A DNA stretch of 64,000 nucleotides from Strobilurus pachycystidiatus (lineage: Eukaryota > Basidiomycota > Agaricomycetes > Agaricales > Physalacriaceae): the NCBI GenBank assembly GCA_019915135.1, contig JAHLMK010000011.1:372001-436000 (forward strand), read 5' to 3'. Every line of letters starts with the position of its first letter. Position 1 is the first letter of the stretch. The position numbers and the translations under genes were made by a program. Of this stretch, positions 45,714 to 55,733 are shown in pieces. Under the pieces are notes generated by a model that saw only the letters and a program-made list of their open reading frames with translations, was not told the DNA's origin and searched no databases.

Positions 45714-46409
45714 TTATCTGCCAGCGGGGCGCCCTCTGGTGATGCCCAGCGCGCCGTCCAAAAGGCCATCAGCAGGGTTCTCTTCCTGTATCGGCGGGGG
45801 ACTGTCGGCCAAGGCCATTCCAAGCATTTTAACTCTACACCGCTCCTCAACGAGGTGGAAACCGCCATGACCTTCGTCGGCACTCCGCTGCCGCCGTCTA
45901 GCACCTTTGGTAAACTTTTCTTTCGGCCCAGGGTGCATGAAAGATGCGGCGCATTGCGGACAGCATGGTCGAAGAGGTAATGAGGCTGGCTCTTCCGATT
46001 CCACGGAAGGCGAACGAGTGAGGTAAGACAGAAACGAGGATGAGCGATTTCGTGTGTGCGCTGGCCGGTCGTGTGATAGGGTTGGTGAGCAGCTGGCAGA
46101 TGCGCGCACGACAGGCGGGTCTGGTGGGGGAGGGTCGAGGTCAGGCTTGGATGATAATTCGGCATGACGCCTGAAGCAGCTACGGGCGCCCGTGGATATG
46201 CTGGGGCTGCGGGATGGGCGCCGCTGCTTGGTTGGAGTGGGAATGAGAACGCACGCGTCGCTGAAGCGGACGAGGCGGGAATAGGTGTCATCTTCCGCTT
46301 CTACGACCTCAACGGTCGCTGGAGTGGACGCCGGCGGAGTCGTCGGCATAGGCGGGGAGGGCGGCGACGACGACGTCCGTGACAGTGAGCGAATCCTGAA
46401 GATGGACAT
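45714..46409 (-). CDS. Hypothetical Ser/Pro-rich protein with a CCPQC segment
   Basis: Single exon, 231 residues; start MSIFRIRSLSRTSSSPPSPP at 46409, stop at 45714. No known domain is recognised. Features: low-complexity Ser/Pro/Thr N-terminus, VRFSDACVLIPTPTKQRRPS, a Pro/Ser central part, then RPCCPQCAASFMHPGPKEKF with TKGARRRQRSADE. The CCxxC pair followed by a basic stretch resembles one side of a zinc ribbon, but the second pair is missing. It resembles an uncharacterised Agaricomycete family, and the match is from pattern recall. The N-terminal extension upstream of this ATG is open but lacks support. Confidence 0.55.
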   Translation of the reverse strand: MSIFRIRSLSRTSSSPPSPPMPTTPPASTPATVEVVEAEDDTYSRLVRFSDACVLIPTPTKQRRPSRSPSISTGARSCFRRHAELSSKPDLDPPPPDPPVVRASASCSPTLSHDRPAHTRNRSSSFLSYLTRSPSVESEEPASLPLRPCCPQCAASFMHPGPKEKFTKGARRRQRSADEGHGGFHLVEERCRVKMLGMALADSPPPIQEENPADGLLDGALGITRGRPAGR

Positions 46410-46718
46410 GGTGGACAAGGGACAAGAAGCACAGGAGAGACGGAATCGATCATTGGAACGGAGACAAGCGGACACATGACCGAGGCGGATCCAGGCTCGC
46501 AGCTCCAGTCCGTTGTATCCCCATGCTCCACCGCCTTCTACTGTTCGAGCCTCCGGAAGCACAAGGTATGCTCGCCAAGAATTGTCGAGAGAACGAACTG
46601 CCTCAGAAGAAGCTACTCCTGGACAGCCGCGATTCTCAGGTCCTTGCCGATAAGAAGTACCATGATCTCTCACACGTCGCTTGGCACGTCAAAACAGATA
46701 CATTCAGTTGTGTACAAG
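46410..46718. other. Intergenic, nothing recognised
   Basis: 309 bp between the CCPQC protein start and the F-box protein stop. Open sequence is continuous with the neighbour frames but carries no domain. Confidence 0.5.
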
Positions 46719-49245
46719 CTACTGAACAGCCAGTAGAGTTCGAGTGATTTGTGGCGGAGTGTATGATACCGCCTTATGATAGTCCACGTTGAGGACGTGA
46801 GTCGTGGGATCAGGAAGATGGTGTCTGTGTATCCGACCACCTAATCAGTAGACACGAGAAAGTGAAGATATAAAATGACTGACTTCCGCATGATGTGTTC
46901 CGCGATGCTTTGCTTGTTATGCGGCCATAGCTCCATATGCGTGTTCAGGCAGTTCGTGCACGTCCAATCCTCCTCATTCTGGAACTCCGCAACCTTTGTC
47001 AGACGTTCGACTTCTTCTGCCCTCACAATACGGATGTTCTCATCTAGGAAAAGCTTTCCGTCGAAGTCTCTGTTCTGTAAAAGGTACTGGAGCTGAGAGA
47101 TACATCAGCGAACGCCCATAGACAGCGACAGAGACATAATCTCACCAGCTTGCGCCACCCGAAAAGCCGGCGCAGTGGCTTAGATTCGTCCACGGCCACT
47201 GCCTCCGGTACAGTGATCCAGGTGGCATTCATTCGTCGCTTGTGTTCTCGATGAGAGTCCAACCAGAAACTTGTCATATCCGAAGTGTCATTCTCTGTGG
47301 CGCCCATGCCCATCGGTTCAAGGTACACTTCGAGCTCGTCCATGTCCTGGGACGTAGCCTTGTCGGGATCCAGCCCAACAACCTTCACAATCTCCTCGAT
47401 GACACTGGTCAACCGCTCATTTACTGCCAACATATCGACACTCCAAGGCTTCCGCGAGGCATGTGTGTCCAGATAGCCCGTCCTAAATTTGATGCTCGAA
47501 GTAAAAAATTCCTCTCCGCGATGAATTTTCATCGTCAGGCAGAGGTGACTGGGGATCTCGGGAAAGTGTAATGGCGTCTTGCAGCGTCGGCACATGAGTG
47601 CAGAGCGGGCCAGCTGAATGTGCTTTACCATCGCATCGTACACAACAAGAGATTCGTCGTCTTGAGGATATCCGTGGCGCTCAACGTAAGAGGGAAACAT
47701 CAGTTTCATGTACGCTGAGTACGGCCCCTTTAGCATCCAGGAATGCGTTTCGAGAAAGATGGCCTCCAAGGACTCTTTTCTCAAGAAGTCGTCCATGGAT
47801 GATGACACGTCGTATGACAAATTGAGCTGTCCTTTGATGCTAGGGAATTCGATGAAGTCGGCCAAGCGTGGCACAACGGGAAACATTTCGTAAGCCCGCT
47901 CGAGGACACTGAGTTTGCCGTGACACTGGACGGCTACGGTGAGTATGTTGAGAATTCGCTTGACAAGGCTCAAGCGATGTTCATCGATATCACGATGTTC
48001 GCGTTCAATGCGCTTTTGACGTTCATTCTCCATGAACTCAACGATGGAGTCCTTTATGTTGGACCAGACTAGGAATGACGTGAGACGCAAGTGCCAACAG
48101 TAAGTTTTGGTGAGCTTACTTCTCTCTGTCATGGGACGCGTCTGCCTGACCAGAGCGTGGGTTTGAAGATGTCGGAGACACCAATCGTCATCAATTTCGT
48201 CCTCGAAGCCAAGATCGCGAAGACGAGTCATGATGCTACAGAACTGGTTGAGCAAAGTGGCATGGTGGCTAGGCTCAGACTCACTTATCACAACGGTTTT
48301 TCCTGATAGTTGCTATCTCTACCTCACGCTTCTGCTCCTCGGCTTCTTGCCAAATTTGAGCGCTCTCTGCAGACTATTGAAGGTAGGTCAGAAAGGCAAT
48401 ATAGATGATTGGTCGATGCTCTACATCTATAATTGCCTGACAAAGGCGTTTCCTGTCCACTAGCCACTGGTTGTATGCGTCTTTACTGACACCAGGCCGG
48501 GTCATTGCGAAAGCTTCTTCTTGGAATTTGTCCAGTTCCGATGCAAGGACAATCGGGGTCTTAGTCTTGTGAACTGAAGGATGTCAGTTGAGAACACCTG
48601 GATGAGGGTATCTGGTTACTGTGCTCGTGGTGGACTGAATATGGAACGTAGTCAAGGAGGCCATCCTCGTCTTCATCTGTCGGGGGTCGCGCCCTGTTGT
48701 ACAGCCACTGTAAGAGGTGCCAGGTCCGAGAGCATATCACGCACACATCTGGATCGTTGGTGCACGCGACGCACATCCGAACGCGTAGGACAAAATCTGC
48801 CTGTCTGGTAGTCGTTTTGAAACAGAACTGGAAGCTGTCAGTCTTGATAAGTAGTGTGTAGTATCGTTGTGCGCACGTGGCATTGCTGTTTGAAAGCGAG
48901 ATAGGCCCAAGCAGGCTCGGAAACTCCGACGGGAGGAGTCGGTAGACTGGGATGGCAAAGTTGACGTGTCCTCATCCAGACAGTAGCTGCCTGTTTGTTC
49001 ATCAAGGTCGTGCGGAGAAGCTTGGTTGACTGAGAAAGGTGCAAGAGATCAAGTGGGCTAAGCCAGGAGAATATCTGAGGGCACAGAGCGTGAACAGAGT
49101 CGTCAGCGAGACGCGTTGTGATGACATGACTGACCTCGTAACAGATGTCTAGTGGCAAGTCAACAAGTTTGGGCAGCTGTCTTTTGGTCATCCGAGTCGG
49201 TTTCCGCGTCGTCGCGGAAGTCTTGGCTTGCTTTTTTGGAGGCAT
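46719..49245 (-). CDS. F-box protein of the basidiomycete type with C-terminal zinc finger
   Basis: F-box proteins pair with Skp1 in SCF ubiquitin ligases. Starts MPPKKQAKTSATTRKPTRMT at 49245. The F-box is KLVDLPLDICYE then FSWLSPLDLLHLSQSTKLLR, across a 79 bp intron. The next exons hold a cysteine-rich segment (RVRMCVACTNDPDVCVICSR), SVHHEHSNQI, then a long helical region (CQAII/IDVEHRP... MTRLRDLGFEDEIDDDW, FIEFPSIK). The C-terminal exon has EEDWTCTNCLNTHMELWPHN and SIAEHIMRKH, a CxxC...H...H arrangement, and splicing over an intron (about 46814-46878) joins HIMRK to HHLPDPTTHVLNVDYHK with stop at 46719-46721. This domain order is common in mushroom genomes, where F-box genes are greatly expanded. 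The substrate is unknown. Confidence 0.78.
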
Positions 49246-49733
49246 GGTTGTCGTTGGAGATCAAGCTCCGAAATAATTCAAATCCCGTTGCGGCGCGTAA
49301 GGCCTCACGTGCTCGTTGCGTTCTTAGTCTCCTCAGCCTGGGCCCTGGACCTCAGAGTCCTCTCCCAACGACCAATTGACGGGGCGAGTGCTTATTACTG
49401 TACTCGACCTTTAAATTCTGCTGGTACAGCCTCTTGTCAATTGATCTCCAAAGCCTCAGCAATCGATGTTACATAGAGGAGGAGCCTACGACTGAGCGCA
49501 GAGTTGCTGCCATTCAACCTGTACAAACGGGATTTGGATACTGACGAGAAATTATTGGAACCTCTTGTACACGACATATGTATGTATGCTTGTCACTCAC
49601 GTTCATCTTGATCTCTGTTGCTCAAGTTGGTCCGGGGAAGGCCGAGGCTGCTATAACACTCGGAACTTCGGACCGATCGACAGTCTGATCTTTACCTCCA
49701 TCATCGTGACTCTGAAATCGTTCTACAAAGACC
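49246..49733. other. Intergenic, nothing recognised
   Basis: 488 bp between two divergent genes (F-box protein and TRM11). No gene or repeat recognised. Confidence 0.6.
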
Positions 49734-51539
49734 ATGGGCAATCAATACCTCATGTTCTTTGCTCAAGCGCATCCTGACTTCCGTCTCCCGGAACTGCAGT
49801 CTCTCTCCGAGCTTCACAACTTCACGATAGACTTTTTAGAAGAAACGCCGGATCCTACGCGGCCGTTCATGATTGTCACCTTGGAGAGCGAGGAACACGC
49901 TCAGCTTCTTGCTAATAGAAGTATTTTGATCAAGTACGACTCATATTCGAATCCAGGATCCTCCATCTCAATCTCCACAGGGCAATATACGAATATTACG
50001 CTCACGCACCGTCCTACGAACGCCTGCACGAGATCAACCGTCAGCATCGAGACAAATGGGAAAAATATATTCCGGATACTTCATTCAAATTCATAATAAG
50101 CGGGTTCAATCACTCCATACCTCAAAGACGCCAGCGTGAAGCCGTTGAAAGTTTTTCATACATGGACTTCCTCGGGAAGATCGACATGAAAACGCCTGAT
50201 ATCACTCTGGCATGTTTCGAAGAATGTGAGTTTCAATACGTTAGTAGGTTTCTTGTCGCTGATTTGCCTCAGACGATGACCGTCATGCAACTACACGTCC
50301 CAAGCACGCAGGCGATGGAGAGTTCAAGCAAGTCTACTTCGGAAGGCTAGTGAGTTCATCTTTCTTGAGCATATCTTTGACATCATGTTGGTAGGTCGCT
50401 ACAGGCTCTGCGAGGTCATTGGTCTCGATGTTTGACGTCAAAAAGAGATCCTACTACGGGAATACGAGCATGGAGGCCGAGATTTCCCTGCTCATGACGA
50501 ATCAAGCTTTGGTCAGTTGAAGCGCATTTTTCGTCCGTCAATACGAGTGACATACTTACTACTTAGGCTGCACCTGGAAAACTCATGTACGATCCATTCA
50601 TGGGAACTGGGAGTATGGCCTACGTACGTACCTCGTTGACTTTGGCGGACTGTATCTCATAATTGAGACAATGCAGGCCAGCGCGTATTTTGGCGCCCAA
50701 ATGATGGGGTCCGACATCGATGGTCGTCAAATGAGAGGAAGGGGTAAATCGTCAATCTCATTCTCGCCTTGACGCTCAGATTCCTAGGTACAACGCCTGG
50801 TGTCCTTCGCGCTGCCAAGCAATATGGTGTCGAGTCTCGAATCATCGATTTGTGCACATTCGATGTTACACACAATCCGTGGCGATGTGGAGGACTCTTT
50901 GACGCCATAATAACGGATCCTCCATGTAAGTACTGTGTACCGGGCTCATGACTGCTATCTTGACGATCCGATTCCCAGACGGTGTAAGAGCTGGAGCTAA
51001 GAGACTGGGCCGAAAACAAGAACTTCCACCTGAGAAAATGGCGCTCTATTTTGAGCACCGGGCTTCACCTAGAGCGTAAGTGTCAATGCGTGTCTGAGAT
51101 TGCACACTTCTGAATGCCGCCCAGAGATGACCAGCCATACATTCCTCCGACTAAACCGTACGAGCTATCAAGATTGGCTGTGGATCTGGTCCTACTCGCG
51201 CGATACTTGCTCAAACCCAATGGACGGCTGGTATTTTTCCTGCCGACAGTAAATGAGGAATATGAAGAGATTGACATATACTCGATGCTTTGTCCAGGCA
51301 TGGAAGTCGTCGCCAATTCACTGCAGGACTTCGGATCTTGGGGGCGTAGGGTGCGTACTCTCATCGCCTTTGAGGTTCGGTCTTTATCTAACTGACCGTA
51401 GCTTGTGACGATACGGAAAACGACGAAGGATGAATTCCCACCACCATCTTTCGCTCTTGGAGAGGAGACGTCCAATTATAATCCGGCGCATAAAGATTTC
51501 CGGGAGAAGTATTTTCGCGGCTTCAAGCCAGAGGCTTAA
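49734..51539 (+). CDS. TRM11: tRNA guanosine-10 N2-methyltransferase catalytic subunit
   Basis: Trm11, bound to Trm112, methylates N2 of G10 in tRNA using S-adenosylmethionine. Starts MGNQYLMFFAQAHPDFRLPE at 49734, the family's N-terminus with FRLPELQSLSEL. The THUMP-like N-terminal half follows (RPFMIVTLESEEHAQLLANR), then AIYEYYAHAPSYERLHEINR. The catalytic half has LMYDPFMGTGSMAY, SAYFGAQMMGSDIDGRQMRG, DAIITDPPYGVRAGAKRLGR (the DPPY methyl-transfer motif, split by an intron at about 50928-50980), QPYIPPTKPYELSRLAVDLV, RYLLKPNGRLVFFLPTVNEE and the end DFREKYFRGFKPEA with stop at 51537-51539. About eight exons. The family could be confused with other DPPY RNA methylases but the N-terminal block is specific. 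Confidence 0.93.
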
Positions 51540-51670
51540 TCTGCACATTGTTCGAGGTGGAGGGGACCGTGGAACCTCCTCATATAACAAAGGGTGCAAT
51601 GCAATTCGAATTCATCCATCTGTAGAACCCTATAAGCTTGTCTGAATCTACCATTTTGGCTCGGACGGAC

Positions 51671-52069
51671 CTATTTACTCCACTTTTTGGCCATGTTCTG
51701 CGTCTGTGTACAGTCATTGTCTCCTCGGACGCAAACTACGGTTGCGCCATCCGAACTGGCACTGTCTGGAATCGTACATTTGACGTCTTCTGGGTAGGGA
51801 CATGGACATTCAGCTGGTGACCGGACACAGTCCAGAGTCGTAGGGCATAGATATCGATTGCAAGAAACTAAAGCAGCAGAACCGAATGAGACAAGCGCAC
51901 GCGGGCCAGTTGAGCACGTACCACTCTCTAGATGTGCTGCCCACATCGAGGCGCCGGAAGGCTGCTCTTGCTGCTGCTGCCTGAACATTCCGTCGAAGAA
52001 GTTGAACTGCGCATTGGCGATAGCGCACAGGAAGAAGAGCACAAGCGACAGGCTGGCGTGGGACAACAT
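51671..52069 (-). CDS. LCL2: Secreted Lcl2-like protein
   Basis: Lcl2 (long chronological lifespan 2) is a small secreted or ER protein of unknown biochemical role, linked to ER-associated degradation in yeast. Starts MLSHASLSLVLFFLCAIANA (signal peptide) at 52069, then QFNFFDGMFRQQQQEQPSGA, SMWAAHLES, an intron (about 51866-51919) joining to VSCNRYLCPTTLDCVRSPAE and CPCPYPEDVKCTIPD, GATVVCVRG, with a stop at 51671. The cysteine set CxxYLCPxTxxCVxxPxxCPCP and the PSGAxxWxAH block are the family signature. Small and complete, with two exons. Convergent with TRM11. Confidence 0.92.
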   Translation of the reverse strand: MLSHASLSLVLFFLCAIANAQFNFFDGMFRQQQQEQPSGASMWAAHLESGTCSTGPRALVSFGSAALVSCNRYLCPTTLDCVRSPAECPCPYPEDVKCTIPDSASSDGATVVCVRGDNDCTQTQNMAKKWSK

Positions 52070-52504
52070 GGTGGATGGAATTTGAGAGTGACCCAATTGA
52101 GACACGTAGTCTACTCGGCTGTCGGGCCGACGATCCGTCAAACGCGTGAATCGCCGTGCAAGTAACTGGCGCGTCTTTTCCCAAAGACTCAGTCCCGACG
52201 CGTGTTTCAAGTGCCTACGGTCGGCAATTTGACTTGCCTACCGAGGTCTTTGTGGCGAGCGAACGATCTTTTCATTTGCTTCAGGCGTGGCGCCCACGGC
52301 CGGCAAGGTACCACACAAGATAGTAGATACCGGCCGCGGACCGGTACCCACTAACTTCAACTCGCGACACCTCGCATACTGCTCGCATGTCAAGACAATC
52401 TGCATCTATAGACCAAGAATTCTAAATACATTTGTATGGTTATCTTCTGCAACTTCGCTTCCTTGCATTTACATACGCGGCGTTGATACAATTGAATCTA
52501 TTAT
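52070..52504. other. Intergenic, nothing recognised
   Basis: 435 bp 5' of LCL2 and 3' of the peroxiredoxin gene, with an imperfect GGCCGCGGACCGG palindrome around 52330-52345. No gene recognised. Confidence 0.6.
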
Positions 52505-53127
52505 TCAGAGGGCAGCGAGGATGGCATCAGCGCCGGAAACGGTAACACCAGACCCGGCTTCAAGCTATTCAACGCTAGTCAGTGCACTTCACTCCCTCTG
52601 CAGCCGAACAATACACACCTCGACGTATTTGACGACTAGGTCGTCAATGATAATGGCGTACCGGGCAGTGCGAGTGCCGAAGCCGATGTGAGCGAGGTCA
52701 ACCGAGAGACCTATGGAGGCGGACCAGCTGGCGTCGGTGTCGGAGAGCATGAGAATCTTGTCCTTGACACCCTCAAAGCGTCCCCATCCGCTCAGAACGA
52801 AGGCATCGTTGGCGGCAACCAGGGCGATGGCGTCGACACCCTTGGCCTTGATCTCGTCGTACTTCTCGAGATAAGGCGGGAGGTGGTTGACGTGGCAGGT
52901 GGGAGTGAATGCTCCTGGCACGGAGAAGAGAACGATCTTCTTGCCCTTCCATGCGTTGGTGGACAGTTTGGAGGGGATACCGCAAGCAAGCTATCGGTGC
53001 CATCAGTACCTTGTCGCGGACCATGAGAAAGCAAACAGCGTACGTTGTCATCGAGCTCGGGGGTGTAGGCTATGTAATTGAAGCTGCCTTCGGGGATGGT
53101 GTCGCCGACTTTGATTGAAGGAGCCAT
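52505..53127 (-). CDS. Peroxiredoxin of the Prx5/Ahp1 type
   Basis: Reduces H2O2 and alkyl peroxides using a peroxidatic cysteine. Starts MAPSIKVGDTIPEGSFNYIA at 53127. After an intron (about 52992-53038) comes GIPSKLSTNAWKGKKIVLFS and VPGAFTPTCHVNHLPPYLEK, where the Cys of PTC is the peroxidatic residue. Then DEIKAKGVDAIALVAANDAF, WSASIGLSVDLAHIGFGTRT and RYAIIIDDLVVKYVE, then an intron (about 52560-52619) to LEAGSGVTVSGADAILAAL and a stop at 52505-52507. The gene is complete. A TATA-like TTTAAATAC sits about 38 bp before the start on this strand (53162-53169). The resolving cysteine was not identified; 1-Cys or atypical 2-Cys action is possible. Cytosolic versus peroxisomal location cannot be told, and no clear SKL is present. 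Confidence 0.92.
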
Positions 53128-53879
53128 GGTTGTGGATGATGGTACTCAAAAGCGAAGAGCGTATTTAAACAAGTAACGCGGCACGTGAGTCGCTGATCCT
53201 ACTCGTCAGCAAAGGACCGCGGTCAGTCAGCGTTCAGCATAATCACGCATGAGAGTCGCATGAGATGAGTGATTTCCCATTTGTTGGGCATGCCGAATGA
53301 CCGGTGTATTTCTTGGCCATCGTGGTGGAGACACATTGACGGGCCACGGCCCAGATCTTCACAAAGCAGTCACGCATATACACGCGTGGACGTGGTAGAC
53401 CCATCACGGAGATCATTGGGATTGCAGCCAAGGCCCAAGGGTCCTTGATCCACACCGACCAACGACTAGTATATCAGATCGCAGACTAGACCTCGCTTGA
53501 CAGACCGGTGCCACATCGACAATGATGGCTCACACAATTGATCGAGGTTCGCGCCTTTCATCTGCTCCGAGGCGAATCCGCTTTCGGTAACATCCGATCT
53601 CTCTTCCAGGCATCGCGAACGGCCGTCTGCAGGTGATGATCTTGAGTAGGATCTTTCGCGAACGCTGCCAATTACTGACTCGACTGGCCGGATGTTCTCG
53701 GATTTCGCTCTGTCGCCCCACGTCCGACAAAAGTCCTGGGTGCTTGGACTTTCGCCGAGCGGAGCATACTGACCGATCAGCTGGTTCAGGCCTTCAAAAA
53801 GTTATTTGATCCCCTAACCTCCTCTTTTCTGTACTACCACAACCTTCCACAAATCTCATACTGTACTCCTCTTTTTGCT
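53128..53879. other. Intergenic divergent region, peroxiredoxin / galactose mutarotase
   Basis: 752 bp between two divergent starts. Contains the TATA-like TTTAAATAC for the peroxiredoxin gene. No further gene recognised. Confidence 0.55.
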
Positions 53880-55382
53880 ATGACCGACGCTCAGAAGCCC
53901 GTGCTTCTCACGCTCCCTTCACTCACGCCGTCACTGGCATTGGAGGTATGCTCCGACGATCGGTGGGGATGGATGTATACTGATTGGACACGAAAACGCA
54001 GATCCTCCCGCGGGGACTGACTTTCCATCGATTCATCGTTCAGACCGACGGAAGGGTATGCCTCGAACTGATTTCGTCAGATTCCATCTCATCAATGATA
54101 GACACACGATATCGTTGTTGGCCCCGAAGCGCCGGAAGGCCATATTACCCAAAAGTACACCAATACGATCATTGGGCGATATGCCAACCGTGTCCCGGTC
54201 ACTACTCACAAGCTCGAGCGTAAAGGCTATACCAGCGAATTCACTCCGACTCCAAACCGTAAGAGAACCTTCTGGATTTGTCCCCCATCAGTGGACAACT
54301 ATTGATCGGTTTACAGAAAGCGAGCGCGTATCTCTCCATGGTGGTAAAACCGGATACGATTCTCAGCCTTGGGAGCTCCTCGACACTCCCCCTACACTCT
54401 TCTCCAAGGCCGAGATAGCCCACCTTAGCGATTCCTACGGCGTTTTCCGTCTTGTATCCCCAGACGGTGAACAAGGTTACCCAGGCACCCTTACCACGGA
54501 AGTTCTCGTTGCGCTCCTCCCTCCCAATGACTCCTCTCCCACCACGAGCGACCTTGGCAGTCTCATTTACGTCTACCGGTCCAAGGTCGACAAGGGCGTC
54601 ACCCCCATCAACCTGACACAACACTGGGGCTTTAACCTTGACGCCAGTCTGAAGGAGCACCAAGGCTCCGATGTCAAGGGCCACACCCTCCTTATGAAGG
54701 CGGACAAGATAACCTCTTTGGATGGGGATGGCTTGCATGACAATGGGTATATCGAGGTCGTTCAGGCGCCTGTTCATGATCACACCAAGGGAAAGAAGAT
54801 CGGGGAGCTCTATCCCAGTGATTCGCGTGCAGGGGGCTATGATGACTTCTACGTCTTTGCGAAGCGCGAGATTGCCATCCCCAAACGTGTCTCGTTATCA
54901 TCTCTCGACGACGAGAAGTTTGATCTTGTCGGTGAAATCATCAAGAGCAAGGTATCTGACCCAATTGTCAAGCTTTCTTCAGATGTGTCGGGGCTGTCTG
55001 TCTCCTTTAATTCAAACCGTGAGTCTAGCGCGGGCGTGATAAAGAAGGTTCGAACTGAAAACATACTTACTTTAGAGGATGGTGCGATGTTCTACACCAA
55101 CACTGGGGCAACAGCGGGCAAGGGCGCTCGTAAGAAGATCCACGGTGGTTCTGGAATAACGGACCATGGCGATGCCTATACCAACGGCAGTACGCATCCT
55201 CGACTTGGTTCATCATGATTCATACTTACTCTCCGACAGCTGCTACGTTCATCGAGTTCCACGACATTCTTGCCGCATTTCTGAAGCCGGAGAACAAGGA
55301 TGGAGAAGACACTCTGCTCACCCAGGACGAATTGTACAACAACTACGTGAGGTGCGATGTCAAGTACGTTGCGCCAAAGTGA
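53880..55382 (+). CDS. Aldose 1-epimerase (galactose mutarotase)
   Basis: Interconverts alpha and beta anomers of aldoses for entry into the Leloir pathway. Starts MTDAQKPVLLTLPSLTPSLA at 53880. Exons then give ILPRGLTFHRFIVQTDGR, THDIVVGPEAPEGHITQKYT, NTIIGRYANRVP (conserved Arg) and ERVSLHGGKTGYDSQPWELL (His). Later motifs: SYGVFRLVSPDGEQGYPGTL, QHWGFNLDAS (second His), DGDGLHDNGYIEV and the C-terminal FIEFHDILAAFLKPENKDGE, with the catalytic base Glu. Stop at 55380-55382 after VKYVAPK. About five exons. The reading shows the two His and the Glu expected for catalysis. The enzyme could act on glucose as well as galactose. Confidence 0.9.
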
Positions 55383-55733
55383 GAGGCAGGGAAAGTGAAG
55401 TAATGATTCTTATACTATGTACAATACCACCCAATGTAAACTATGTAGGTATCATGATCTTGATTATCGAATAGCCTATACCACTAGTTCTGAGCAGGAA
55501 GCCTAAGCCATCGGGGAAGCGCCTTGAAGATCTTCCAAAAGGCGTCGCTCAAAATCGATCCCCTCGGCCGCAGATTTTCGAAGATACTCCAGTATGCGGC
55601 GGGAAGATGCTCCCCAGTGCTGAGTGTTGCCTGCTGAAAAGCTTTGATGTTGCTTTGACGTCAGATCGCATCACGATCAGGTGCAATGTTCACGGTTGAG
55701 CCCTACCACGTGCCGATTCTAAACCGAACCATC
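55383..55733. other. Intergenic, nothing recognised
   Basis: 351 bp before the kinesin start. It contains a CACGTG at about 55707-55712 (CTACCACGTGCCG). No other signal. Confidence 0.6.
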
